NCBI GenBank assembly: GCA_937951895.1
Contig: CALFER010000007.1
Location: 1 to 23,465 of the forward strand
DNA from: an uncultured bacterium
Lineage (GTDB): Bacteria; CSSED10-310; CALFER01
DNA length: 23,465 nucleotides
Reading direction: 5' to 3'
Shown: positions 7,341 through 15,437 of the stretch, one piece after another
How positions within the stretch are numbered: the stretch's first letter is position 1
How the letters are laid out: every line of letters starts with the position of its first letter
The notes under the pieces: generated by a model
The model's database searches: none
What the model saw: only the letters and a program-made list of their open reading frames with translations
What the model was told of the DNA's origin: nothing
Made by a program: the position numbers and the translations under genes

Positions 7341-9852
7341 AGGTCCCGACTATACCATCGAGCGTCTCGCGGGAAAAGCCCGCCCAGAACCGAATTCCCC
7401 GCGCCGCACCGGCATCATCCGGCCAGTTGAAACTCAGAATCGTCTCCTGAACCGGCGCCATTCCCGCCGACAGCACACGCATCTCCCATCCGGGTTCGCT
7501 CGACCAGTCGGGCCAGAACCAGTACGCGCCTTCGACATCGAGAATCAGGAACAGCGCCAGCGATCCCTCTTCCTGTGAGGTGTTCCAGGTCGTCAGTGTC
7601 AGTTCGAACGGGTCGCCGGCCCGGAAAAGCTCACGATTCAGACCGATCGACACACCCGTGTCACCCGGTGCCGGTGTCATAGTCGGCGACGGGGGAACGG
7701 GCGAGGGTGTCGGCAGAGGTGTTCCCGGAATCATGCCGCCGATCCGGATGTCGTCGATGTTCCAGCCGGAATACTGATCGCCGCCATCCGCGCTCAGTCC
7801 GAACCGCACCTGCACATCCGGATGCCCGTCCGCCACCGCCGAAATATCCAGCGTCAGTTCGTCCCAGGTGAAATCGGTGAATTCGCGCGGATTCTGCCAG
7901 ACCTGTGTGAACGCGCCGCCCGTTCCCACCCACACCGTCGCCTGATCGTATCGGGGTTGCTCGACATTGAGCCATTTATACAGCCTCAACTCGGTTCCGA
8001 CGATTTGCGAGCAATCGATCGGTTGAGAGGTGATCGTTCCGTTCGCACGGGCGGGATAATCGCCCTCGAGATTCGTGCCGATGACGTTGACACCGCTGTA
8101 CCCCATGAACGGATCCCGATGCCCCTCGTCATCGCCTCCCTGACCCTGCGGCACGCCGAACGCCCAGAGCGCCGTGCCGCTCACCTCCCACGCCGGATCT
8201 GCATCGAGCGCGAACGCATGGACGGATTCCTCATACCGATACGACGTCGCGATCGCCTCAAATTCATAGTGTCCGGCATGCGGAGACTCCGAGTCGAGCG
8301 TCAGCCGGAAGCGCACAGGTGTAAACTCGGGGAGCTCATCTGAAACCTCGATACGGAACGCGGATGGATCCGTCGTGAAGTCCTCACCCGGCAGCAGTTC
8401 CGGAATGAACGCCTCGGCATCGGTGATCGTGATGCCCGAGCAGCCCGAGATACAATCCAGTGTGAGGGTCGCGCTCTGGGACGGCGTTTCGAGATGATTC
8501 CGGATGGACACGATCAGTCCGACGGATTCGTTCGGATCGAGATACCCGTCATCGTCGCCGGAATCGTCAGGACGGGCATCGAACACGTAGATGCTCCGGG
8601 GGATCGGGACGCTCAATCCCGCGACGGCGGCGACGGCCGCGCGTGTGGTCTGGGTAAAGAAACCGGATGAAATTTTATCGGCGGTATCGGTGATCTTGTG
8701 GTAGTGCGGGTAGTTGAGCGGACTGTCCTCGATTCCCAGAAACGCTGGAAAACCGCGGCTCCAGAAGGGCGCATGATCAGATTGCTGGATGGACCCGTCG
8801 ATCCGGCGGTTCACCAGAAGATCGGTGTAGAGTTGCGCACTCTGGATGAAATGATCGACAATCGCAGCCGACGCCGCGTTTCCGACGCATTCGAGATTCT
8901 CGGGGGGCGTGTCGACATATCCGATCATGTCGAAATTGTAAACGGCCTCGACATCGAGCGCTTCGTCGTCTGCGTATGCGGCGTATGCCTGCGACCCGTA
9001 CAGACCCTGCTCCTCGCCCGAAAAGCAGATGAAGCGGATCGTGCGTTCGAAATGATACCTCGAGAGGATGCGGGCGGCCTGCAAGACCGCTGCTGATCCG
9101 GTTCCGTTGTCATCCGCTCCCGGTGCCAGCGTTTCGGGTTGCAATGAGGTGCTGTCGAAATGCCCGCAGATGATCACGATCCGGTCGGGCTCCGTCACCC
9201 CCTCCAGATCCGCGATGATGTTGGGTGCCATTCCGTTCGTGTGGTGTTGGCGCTCGACCGAGCAGCCCAGTGATTCGAACTGTGCCTCCAACCAGTCGGC
9301 GGCATCCCGGCATCCCTGCGAGTAGGAGTAGCGGGTCTGGAAATTGACCAGGTTTTGGAGATCCGCCATGAGGACATCGGGGGCGACGGCATCCGCCATC
9401 GCCTGGATCTGTTCGTCGCGCGCCCGGTCGGCCGGCAGATCGGGTGGTTCGGAGCGGGTGCGAAAGGTGTAGGGTGCGCCGAGATGCACGAGGTGGTGGT
9501 CTTCTGGCAGAGCGCGGACGGCGGATTCCGGACAATCCAGAACGTAGACACCGGGAGCGACCCTGATACCGCCCATTCGCTCGATCCGCACATCATCGCG
9601 GGTGTGCCGGGTGACCACGAGAAACGAGTCGGCTGCCAGGGACGGCTCCAGAACAGTCTCGGTTTCCGGCAACGCATTCGGCACGACCAGCGCCCATCCA
9701 TCCGCGACCCACAATGTGACCGGGCCGGCAGCCTGCAGCCGATCGAGATCCTGCGTCGAGGTGAGGGGCAGCCGGGCAACGCCCGGAGAGGCCGACACCA
9801 CGGAACCGGCCAGGCATGCCCAAAGCCAGGCGGCCTGAATCCATCGCTTCAT
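7312..9852 (-). CDS. Secreted M28 family zinc metallopeptidase B (aminopeptidase-type), multidomain
   Basis: The 846-residue protein starts with a Sec signal peptide (about 1-21, VSA|S). A prodomain-like region precedes the M28 catalytic domain (about 155-415). The two-zinc ligands are H231 (CGHFDST), D247 (PGADDNGTGS), E280/E281 (FSGEEQGLYGS), D308 (NFDMIGY) and H385 (YPHYHKITDT), all intact. Next come a CARDB-like beta domain with an acidic Ca-binding-looking stretch (about 425-445), a jelly-roll/MAM-like domain ending YSGWNIDDIRI, a short Pro/Thr linker, and a C-terminal domain with an aromatic YWFWPDW motif. M28 enzymes release N-terminal amino acids from peptides; here it is exported and possibly surface-attached. 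A GGGGGAGGAT ribosome binding site supports the start. It is a paralogue of the peptidase two genes upstream. Confidence 0.88.
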   Translation of the reverse strand: MKRWIQAAWLWACLAGSVVSASPGVARLPLTSTQDLDRLQAAGPVTLWVADGWALVVPNALPETETVLEPSLAADSFLVVTRHTRDDVRIERMGGIRVAPGVYVLDCPESAVRALPEDHHLVHLGAPYTFRTRSEPPDLPADRARDEQIQAMADAVAPDVLMADLQNLVNFQTRYSYSQGCRDAADWLEAQFESLGCSVERQHHTNGMAPNIIADLEGVTEPDRIVIICGHFDSTSLQPETLAPGADDNGTGSAAVLQAARILSRYHFERTIRFICFSGEEQGLYGSQAYAAYADDEALDVEAVYNFDMIGYVDTPPENLECVGNAASAAIVDHFIQSAQLYTDLLVNRRIDGSIQQSDHAPFWSRGFPAFLGIEDSPLNYPHYHKITDTADKISSGFFTQTTRAAVAAVAGLSVPIPRSIYVFDARPDDSGDDDGYLDPNESVGLIVSIRNHLETPSQSATLTLDCISGCSGITITDAEAFIPELLPGEDFTTDPSAFRIEVSDELPEFTPVRFRLTLDSESPHAGHYEFEAIATSYRYEESVHAFALDADPAWEVSGTALWAFGVPQGQGGDDEGHRDPFMGYSGVNVIGTNLEGDYPARANGTITSQPIDCSQIVGTELRLYKWLNVEQPRYDQATVWVGTGGAFTQVWQNPREFTDFTWDELTLDISAVADGHPDVQVRFGLSADGGDQYSGWNIDDIRIGGMIPGTPLPTPSPVPPSPTMTPAPGDTGVSIGLNRELFRAGDPFELTLTTWNTSQEEGSLALFLILDVEGAYWFWPDWSSEPGWEMRVLSAGMAPVQETILSFNWPDDAGAARGIRFWAGFSRETLDGIVGTYDRVEWGFE

Positions 9853-9868
9853 GCGATCCTCCCCCTCT

Positions 9869-9894
9869 CCGGATCCTGCGTCGCGCGGATCCGG
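9869..9894. other. Intercistronic inverted repeat
   Basis: CCGGATCC (9869-9876) and GGATCCGG (9887-9894) are perfect 8-bp inverted arms around a 10-base loop, between the lipoprotein stop and the peptidase B start. Without a T-run it is unlikely to be an intrinsic terminator. It may be an RNA-processing or stability element that sets different levels for the two flanking genes. Confidence 0.45.
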
Positions 9895-9899
9895 AACGC

Positions 9900-10388
9900 C
9901 TATTCGATCTCGATCGTCTCGACGAGATTACGCGGTTCGCCGAGATACGGCAGGTTGATCATTTCGATGGCGACGATCTTGTATGAACCGGCCGGCAACG
10001 GTGTATGGGACGGATCGTCGGACCATTTGATTTCGAAATAGAGCACATATCCCGGAGGCAGTTTCATTTCGCGGGGTGGCGGATAGTCGCCGTTCGGCCA
10101 TGTTTTTCCGACATATATTTCGCCGGCCGGCCCGTTGATGTAAACATAGAAGTTCACGTAGGGAAACGTGCCGGGCTGGTTCCAGACGATTTCCTTGTCG
10201 CTGACATTGGCAAACCGCCAGTGGAACGTGATGTCTTCGCCGATTGAAAACCGTGTCGACGTCATTCCCGATGCATTTGTCATCCAGAATTCGGTTTCAT
10301 ATTCCGGTCCGTTGTTCGTTTTATCGAACACGTCGCATCCGGCCAGGAACAGACACGGTATCAGACAGATCCATGCGCAGCGCTTCAT
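9900..10388 (-). CDS. Lipoprotein with BsuPI-like (intracellular proteinase inhibitor type) domain
   Basis: The 162-residue protein has a type II signal peptide with lipobox LAGC (lipidated C18). The mature part is a small all-beta domain. Its pattern, T-x-F-S-x-GE-x-I-x-F-x-W-R-F-x-N-V-S-D-K, then VYINGPAGEIYV, a pGYVLYFEIKW segment and a final PAGSYKIVAIE, resembles the BsuPI fold (family of the Bacillus intracellular proteinase inhibitor). The residue after the lipid Cys is Asp; in enterobacteria Asp at +2 keeps lipoproteins in the inner membrane, which may not apply here. The gene lies 18 bp after peptidase A and 47 bp before peptidase B, so it is almost certainly co-expressed with them. 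BsuPI-like domains also occur in proteins with no shown inhibitor activity, so inhibition is inference. Confidence 0.72.
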   Translation of the reverse strand: MKRCAWICLIPCLFLAGCDVFDKTNNGPEYETEFWMTNASGMTSTRFSIGEDITFHWRFANVSDKEIVWNQPGTFPYVNFYVYINGPAGEIYVGKTWPNGDYPPPREMKLPPGYVLYFEIKWSDDPSHTPLPAGSYKIVAIEMINLPYLGEPRNLVETIEIE

Positions 10389-10406
10389 CCTCGCCTACCC
10401 CCCGAT

Positions 10407-13199
10407 CTAAATGAAACTGAAGGATTCGCTCGATACGTTGCTCACCAGGTCGAACGAGCCGGCTTCGAACACCGCGCCATAGAACGCAAACGGGCCGGCT
10501 TCGCCCAGCGGTGCCGGCAGAACGAAACTCAGAATCGGCACTCTGAAACTCTGCATTCCGTCGAATTGCATGGTCTGGTGGTCCATCTCGAGTCCCCAGG
10601 ACGGGTAGAAATAGTAACTCCCGTACACCTCCAGCAGCAGATAAAAATCAGCCGTCCGGTCGTCGCCTGAATATGCAAAATCCACGTCCACGGTCATCGG
10701 ATCCCCTCCGGAATAGGCGGATGCATTCAGAACGATATCGATCGCGAGACCCGGAGCGGGCGTTCCGGTCGGCAGGGCAGGAGTACCCGTCGATGTCGGC
10801 GGAGGGGTGAAATCGCCTGTCGGGGTTGCTGTCGGCGTGTACGGAGCGGGTGTATTGGTCGGAACACCCGGTGTTGTCGGTGTGCTCGATGGTGTGTGCG
10901 ATGGAATGGGAGTATGGGTTGGAACCGGTGTATGCGTGGGAAGCGCCTGGGTGGGCGTCCGTGTCGGTGTCGGAGTTCCCGGTGCGGGTGTCGCGGTTGG
11001 CGGAGGTGTCGGGGAGGGGGTTCCGGCGCCCGGAATCGTCCATCCCCACACGGACACGTCATCGATGTTCCAGCCGCAATACGTCCATCCGGAATCGGTC
11101 GGTCCCATCGTCCAGCGGATGTATACCGAGGATTGGCCGTCGGCCTGCGCCGAGATATCGATATTCATCGGCGACCAGGCGCCGCCATTGAGTGTGGAGC
11201 CGTTTTCCCAGACCGTCGAGAAGGTCGTGCCGTTTGTCGATATCTGAACGCGGGCATGATCATAAGACGGCTGTTCGACGCCGAGCCAGGCCTGGAAATT
11301 CAGCGTCGTGCCGTTCATATGCGAGCAGTTGATCGCACCGGTCGTCAGCGTCTGCTCACTCATCGAGTCCGGATAATCGCCGCTCAGGTTATACCCGTAC
11401 ACATTCGATCCGGTATACCCGGCTGTCGGATCCGGTTCGCCGTACTCTCCGCCCTGACCGGTCGGCACACCCCACAGGAACCGGTAATTCCCGCTCCCGC
11501 CGACGACGGTCCAGTTGGGATTGGTGTCCATGTTCCAGAAATACTCTCTCGAATAGACCGCGGATGTTACGGTTTCAGTGAATGAGACGGCGTTGATATA
11601 GGGGCCGGACGCCGAGATATTGACGGTGAACGTGACATCGGTCCAGTTCGGAATCAGTGAACTGAACGCCACAATGAACGGTTGCGCATCATTGCTCCGG
11701 GTTTCGCCTTCCGCAAGCGTGCCCAGATTTGCGGTTGGCTGTGTGACTGTGACACCGGAGCAGTTCCCTGAGCATAGCAATTGCAGCGAGACGTTTTCGG
11801 CGGTCTGTCCGAGATTATTCTTGACGGTCACGACAAACTCGATGGTCTCGCCCGGATCGATCGTCGCATCGTTGTCTCCGGCGGAATCATCGAACACGTG
11901 GTTCATCATATAGATGCCCGAGGGAACCGGGACGGCGCCGACGGCCAGCGTGGCCAGAGCGGTCTTCGTGAAAGCCATTGCCAGCGGCCAGTTGTTCAGG
12001 CTCGTGCCGATCGTGTCATTCGCCGTGTGAATATACGGACTGTAATCCGGATAATCCTCGAAAAGCAGGATCGCCGAGTAGCCGTGATCCCAGAACGAGG
12101 CATGATCGGACGAAGCACCGACCGGGAGTTGGCTGTCCTTGTAGGGTGTTCCTGTGACGTAATCCTGGATGGCCTGGAAGGTCTGGAGTTCGAGCCAGTT
12201 CGAGCCGGTGTTGTCGATGATGTCGATATCCGCGGTATCGCCGGATTCCAGATACCCGATCATATCGATCGCGATCGATCCGATGATATCCACTCCCGCC
12301 GATTCAGCCTCGGCGGCATAGGCATCGCTGCCGTACAACCCGAGTTCCTCACTGGCATACAGAACGAATTCGATCGTGTCCTCGAAGTCACGCGACTGCA
12401 TCACCCGGGCAATTTCCAGAACCGCCGCCGTGCCGCTGCCATTGTCGTCCGCTCCGGGTGCCGTACCCGTCGTGTATGAATCATAATGCGCCCCGATGAC
12501 CCAGACGCGCTCCGGACTGATCAATCCGGGTTTTCGCGCGATCACGTTGTCGGAGCAGTTGTCGAAGTCCTGATAGCGGACATCCGTGTAGCCCATGTCG
12601 AGGAACGCCTGACGAATCCATGCGGCCGCCTGTGGTCCCTGTCCGCTGCCGCACGAATAGCGGTTCGGATAGGTCACGAGTTGATTCATGATGGCCTGGA
12701 AATTGGTGAGTGACACCTCCGAGACCATTGTCTGGATATCGGGGATGACATCACGGGACACGACCGGTTTTCTGACTTCACGGGGAAGTTTTATCGGGCG
12801 CAGGGTGAGGTGTCTGAGTTCGACACGCTGCATTGTGATCCGCGTCATGTCGATTTTTTCGGACAGGGCGATGAGATACACACCGGAATCCTCGAACAGA
12901 ATCCGGAAACCGTCTTCGATCAGTTCAGCCGAAGGGTCGTTCATGGCGGCAAGGAAATAGTCCGAACCGTCCGGGACGATCCGCACGAGTTCATCCGGGC
13001 GCAGGTCGCCGGGAGTCCGCAACAGCATCATGGTCGTACCGATTTCCGCGACGACATCGTGTCCTTCACGGATCATATCATCCACACTTCGATTGCCCGG
13101 GTCTACGATGACCAGATCAGTCGGGGCGGCCCATACGTTTCCACAGCACAGCACACACCCGATCAGCCAGATGCATGCACGATTCAGAAAACGGTTCAT
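10407..13199 (-). CDS. Secreted M28 family zinc metallopeptidase A, multidomain with long Pro/Thr linker
   Basis: The 930-residue protein has a signal peptide (about 1-25, VWA|AP), a propeptide-like region, and an M28 catalytic domain (about 155-410). Intact zinc ligands are H238 (GAHYDSY), D251 (PGADDNGSGT), E284/E285 (YASEELGLYGS), D312 (AIDMIGY) and H391 (YIHTANDT). A CARDB-like domain (VFDDSAGDNDATIDPGE), a jelly-roll/MAM-like domain ending YCGWNIDDVSVWG, a Pro/Thr-rich linker of about 90 residues and a C-terminal beta domain with YYFYPSWG follow. The layout matches peptidase B, so the pair arose by duplication; the linker is much longer here. The start has AAGGAGAT 4 nt upstream. A 101-bp gap separates it from the thioesterase gene, long enough for its own promoter, though I could not pick a convincing one. 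Confidence 0.9.
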   Translation of the reverse strand: MNRFLNRACIWLIGCVLCCGNVWAAPTDLVIVDPGNRSVDDMIREGHDVVAEIGTTMMLLRTPGDLRPDELVRIVPDGSDYFLAAMNDPSAELIEDGFRILFEDSGVYLIALSEKIDMTRITMQRVELRHLTLRPIKLPREVRKPVVSRDVIPDIQTMVSEVSLTNFQAIMNQLVTYPNRYSCGSGQGPQAAAWIRQAFLDMGYTDVRYQDFDNCSDNVIARKPGLISPERVWVIGAHYDSYTTGTAPGADDNGSGTAAVLEIARVMQSRDFEDTIEFVLYASEELGLYGSDAYAAEAESAGVDIIGSIAIDMIGYLESGDTADIDIIDNTGSNWLELQTFQAIQDYVTGTPYKDSQLPVGASSDHASFWDHGYSAILLFEDYPDYSPYIHTANDTIGTSLNNWPLAMAFTKTALATLAVGAVPVPSGIYMMNHVFDDSAGDNDATIDPGETIEFVVTVKNNLGQTAENVSLQLLCSGNCSGVTVTQPTANLGTLAEGETRSNDAQPFIVAFSSLIPNWTDVTFTVNISASGPYINAVSFTETVTSAVYSREYFWNMDTNPNWTVVGGSGNYRFLWGVPTGQGGEYGEPDPTAGYTGSNVYGYNLSGDYPDSMSEQTLTTGAINCSHMNGTTLNFQAWLGVEQPSYDHARVQISTNGTTFSTVWENGSTLNGGAWSPMNIDISAQADGQSSVYIRWTMGPTDSGWTYCGWNIDDVSVWGWTIPGAGTPSPTPPPTATPAPGTPTPTRTPTQALPTHTPVPTHTPIPSHTPSSTPTTPGVPTNTPAPYTPTATPTGDFTPPPTSTGTPALPTGTPAPGLAIDIVLNASAYSGGDPMTVDVDFAYSGDDRTADFYLLLEVYGSYYFYPSWGLEMDHQTMQFDGMQSFRVPILSFVLPAPLGEAGPFAFYGAVFEAGSFDLVSNVSSESFSFI
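10751..11024 (-). repeat. Low-complexity Pro/Thr-coding linker in peptidase A
   Basis: This stretch encodes about 90 residues made largely of TPxPT- and HTPxP-type units, seen on the plus strand as repeating GGTGT/GGGTG motifs. Such linkers join secreted catalytic domains to surface or binding modules and are often O-glycosylated. The units are imperfect, so slippage could change linker length. The corresponding linker in peptidase B is only about 25 residues. Confidence 0.8.
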
Positions 13200-13300
13200 A
13201 CGATCTCCTTCCCGTCAGATTGCCGATCCATATCGATCAACGCCGGCGATCCGGCATCGCGATCAACCGGCAGACTGCAAAAAGCATTCCGATTCGGCAC

Positions 13301-14074
13301 TCATTCCGAGGATGTGTCCGTCCTGCGGATCGGCATCCAGATGCTCCGCGCAACGGCGACTTCGATACCCTGCCGGATCAGGCCGTGCAGAAACACCGGT
13401 CCGTCCTCGAGGGTCTCGAGGGCCTGAATCTTTGATACGACTGTATCACCCTGACGGATCTCATTTTTATACGCGATCTCGATTCCATGGGGTCGGTGCG
13501 AGCGCCAGAGAGAATCGGGGGCGGCATCGAGCGCCCAGTCCACATACGTGACGTTGTTGACATGCCGGTTCAGATCGATTTCTTTCCATCCTGCCGTGCG
13601 AATCACCTCACGTTCGATCCGATCCGGAGACGGCAGCCGGTCGAACGGATCATCGATCGCCCGAGGCCGATCCGGAACAGGCAATTTCTGGACGGACGGC
13701 GGGAGCGGAATCGATCGACGTGTTTTCAGATCGAGCATCATCCAGCAGCTGGTTGCCCGACCGATGGGCTGGTCATCCGAGTCGACGAGCATGAAATCGC
13801 GGAATGCGACGTGGTCGGTGCGGCCCGAGGGCCATGTATCGATCCGGAATGTATCGCGCCACATGGGGAATCGATCGATCGAGACATGCAACCGTGAGAG
13901 CACCCAGGTCATTCCCCCGGCCAGAAGCGCTTCGACCGAGACACCCAGGGCCCGGGCGTGGCAATCCGCGGATTCCTGCAGGTAGCGACACAATGCAGTC
14001 AGAGGTGCGTGCCCGGTATGATCCATCTCATACGAACGCACCGTGAACTCGGCTCTGAAAACATCCCGGGTCAT
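13301..14074 (-). CDS. Acyl-ACP thioesterase-like double-hotdog protein
   Basis: Predicted to hydrolyse acyl-ACP or acyl-CoA to free fatty acid in the cytosol. The 257-residue protein contains two hotdog halves. The N-terminal half includes SYEMDHTGHAPLTALCRYLQE and SRLHVSIDRFPMWRD (the latter typical of FatA/bacterial acyl-ACP thioesterases). The C-terminal half carries EIDLNRHVNNVTYVDW with D167, N169 and H171, the residues expected for catalysis in this family. The ATG at 14074 is chosen because a perfect AGGAGG stands 4 nt upstream. The open frame extends 189 codons further to 14641, but that part overlaps the divergent gene and has no family features. It is the first gene of the minus-strand series and has its own candidate promoter. 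Confidence 0.85.
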   Translation of the reverse strand: MTRDVFRAEFTVRSYEMDHTGHAPLTALCRYLQESADCHARALGVSVEALLAGGMTWVLSRLHVSIDRFPMWRDTFRIDTWPSGRTDHVAFRDFMLVDSDDQPIGRATSCWMMLDLKTRRSIPLPPSVQKLPVPDRPRAIDDPFDRLPSPDRIEREVIRTAGWKEIDLNRHVNNVTYVDWALDAAPDSLWRSHRPHGIEIAYKNEIRQGDTVVSKIQALETLEDGPVFLHGLIRQGIEVAVARSIWMPIRRTDTSSE

Positions 14075-14116
14075 CGCACCTCCTTTGTATCCTCGGAACC
14101 CGATTCCGCGCGGTGG

Positions 14117-14145
14117 ATGGTAGTGCAAACGATTGGGCCCTGCAA
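14117..14145 (-). promoter_or_regulatory. Candidate sigma-70 promoter of the minus-strand operon
   Basis: Read on the minus strand, TTGCAG (14140-14145) and TACCAT (14117-14122) are spaced by 17 bp, giving a leader of about 35 nt that contains the AGGAGG of the thioesterase gene. Four of six bases match consensus in each hexamer. Its position in the 132-bp divergent gap supports it. Confidence 0.5.
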
Positions 14146-14171
14146 GCCGGTCGGATCCCGAACGGCTGCCA

Positions 14172-14200
14172 TGGACAACGCCCCGTGTTCCGCGTAGATT
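14172..14200 (+). promoter_or_regulatory. Candidate sigma-70 promoter, leaderless for the beta-barrel gene
   Basis: TGGACA (14172-14177) and TAGATT (14195-14200) are separated by 17 bp. The ATG at 14207 is 6 nt after the -10 box, so transcription would start at or within a base or two of the start codon. No Shine-Dalgarno sequence is present, consistent with a leaderless mRNA. Confidence 0.55.
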
Positions 14201-14206
14201 GACGTC

Positions 14207-15376
14207 ATGCATGCACGTTTCGCATCGGGCGTTGTCGTTCTGTTTTATCTTGTCGGGACAGCTCATGCCTATGAGATCTCCCGGCTCATCGGCGACGGAA
14301 TGACGTTCATCCATGAAGAGCACTATGGTATTGCAATCGAAGAACGCATTGGATGGAACGTCCGGGAAAACGGATTCCGGGGATCTGCGGGAAGCATCAG
14401 CAGCGACCGGTTCGCATTCGATCTGGACGTGAAGCTCCGGACGGATTTTCTGGATCGCCTTACATTCGGTTATCGTCATCACCGGCGCGAATCGTATCTC
14501 CGGGATGATCTCAGCCATCTCGCGGATCTCACTACCGGTTTCGGTCGCTGGCGGGTCGGGGTCACGGGGATGGTCGAGAGCCGGAAGGAGAACAACTCGA
14601 TCGGGATTTTGACGGGAATCGGCGGGGGACCGGCCGGACATCTGATCATTCGAGGTTTATGGCCACGCGTCTACTACAATTCGAAAGGGCCGGATGACGA
14701 ACAGTACCGCAAGCGCCCGTTTCTCTGGCAATTGGAAGGGATATTCACTCGCCCCCCCCACGCAGCTTTTCTGAGCATCGAGTACCGTCCCGAATGGGTT
14801 CTGGAACGAGCCGAATCGAGTGAAAAGCAACAGAGTTGGACGATCGACGGGTTTTACTCGTGGACTTCGGGTAACAATCGCACTGCCATACAGATCGAGG
14901 CCATCGGAATCGAGCATTCCGTTGAGACCGGATCGACGCAGCGTGACAGCGAGTCATTCGATCATCTCAAACTGACCCTCGAGTACACTCGACGTGCCGG
15001 GTCACTGGATTGGTCATGCCGCGTTTCGCGGATCGACATCGCGGGTGAATCGGATGATCCGGTGCAGGATGAGGGGGATCCACTCGGATGCCTGCAGTTC
15101 AACTTCATCCGGGATGAATGGATGATGCATCTCCAGGGATCGACTCGAAAATGGGAATCGGGGACGTTGAGTCTGGGGGTGATCGGATCGGTACAGGATA
15201 TCGACACCGGTGAGTCTCGTTTTTATGCGGACGTCTCCGGCCGGTCCCGTGTTTTAGTTTACGGGCATTACCGTCATCGGTTCGAGGATCGGGGCAGTCT
15301 GGAAGGCGGGTTGTCCTACAATGCATCCGAGACGCGGTTCGGCGGAGGTTATCTTGCGATCACCGTGTGGATGTAG
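14207..15376 (+). CDS. Predicted outer-membrane beta-barrel protein of unknown function
   Basis: I do not recognise a named family. The 389-residue product begins with a clear signal peptide (about 1-21, AHA|Y). The mature part has no long hydrophobic helix; it consists of alternating polar/hydrophobic stretches with many aromatic residues and regular turns, for example LTFGYRHHRRES, WQLEGIFT, AAFLSIEYRPEW, LKLTLEYTRRAG, VLVYGHYRHRFED and a terminal GGYLAITVWM, as expected of transmembrane beta-strands. The missing typical C-terminal Phe makes BAM-type insertion less certain. The start is set by the signal peptide; there is no ribosome binding site, and a promoter abuts the ATG. It is followed 61 bp later by the antiporter gene, which has its own promoter. 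Confidence 0.7.
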   Translation: MHARFASGVVVLFYLVGTAHAYEISRLIGDGMTFIHEEHYGIAIEERIGWNVRENGFRGSAGSISSDRFAFDLDVKLRTDFLDRLTFGYRHHRRESYLRDDLSHLADLTTGFGRWRVGVTGMVESRKENNSIGILTGIGGGPAGHLIIRGLWPRVYYNSKGPDDEQYRKRPFLWQLEGIFTRPPHAAFLSIEYRPEWVLERAESSEKQQSWTIDGFYSWTSGNNRTAIQIEAIGIEHSVETGSTQRDSESFDHLKLTLEYTRRAGSLDWSCRVSRIDIAGESDDPVQDEGDPLGCLQFNFIRDEWMMHLQGSTRKWESGTLSLGVIGSVQDIDTGESRFYADVSGRSRVLVYGHYRHRFEDRGSLEGGLSYNASETRFGGGYLAITVWM

Positions 15377-15401
15377 GGGATCCGGGCACATCGGGTCGGT
15401 T

Positions 15402-15430
15402 TTGCGTGCTGGACGATAATCCTGTAGTCT
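15402..15430 (+). promoter_or_regulatory. Candidate promoter, leaderless for the antiporter gene
   Basis: TTGCGT (15402-15407) and TAGTCT (15425-15430) are spaced by 17 bp, and the ATG at 15438 begins 7 nt after the -10 box. A GATAAT at 15415-15420 is an alternative -10 that would give a leader of about 10 nt. Neither choice leaves room for a Shine-Dalgarno site, and none is seen. Confidence 0.45.
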
Positions 15431-15437
15431 TGATCCG

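Noticed and set aside
5637..7430. 597-codon open frame on the plus strand opposite the DUF726 gene
   Set aside because: Composition is extreme in Arg, His and Asp with no family motifs, no ribosome binding site, and it also runs into the PPDK-regulator and peptidase B genes; the minus strand carries clear hydrolase motifs.
14075..14641. N-terminal extension of the thioesterase frame by 189 codons
   Set aside because: It overlaps the divergent beta-barrel gene and both promoters, has no family features, and the AGGAGG at the internal ATG (14074) fixes the start.
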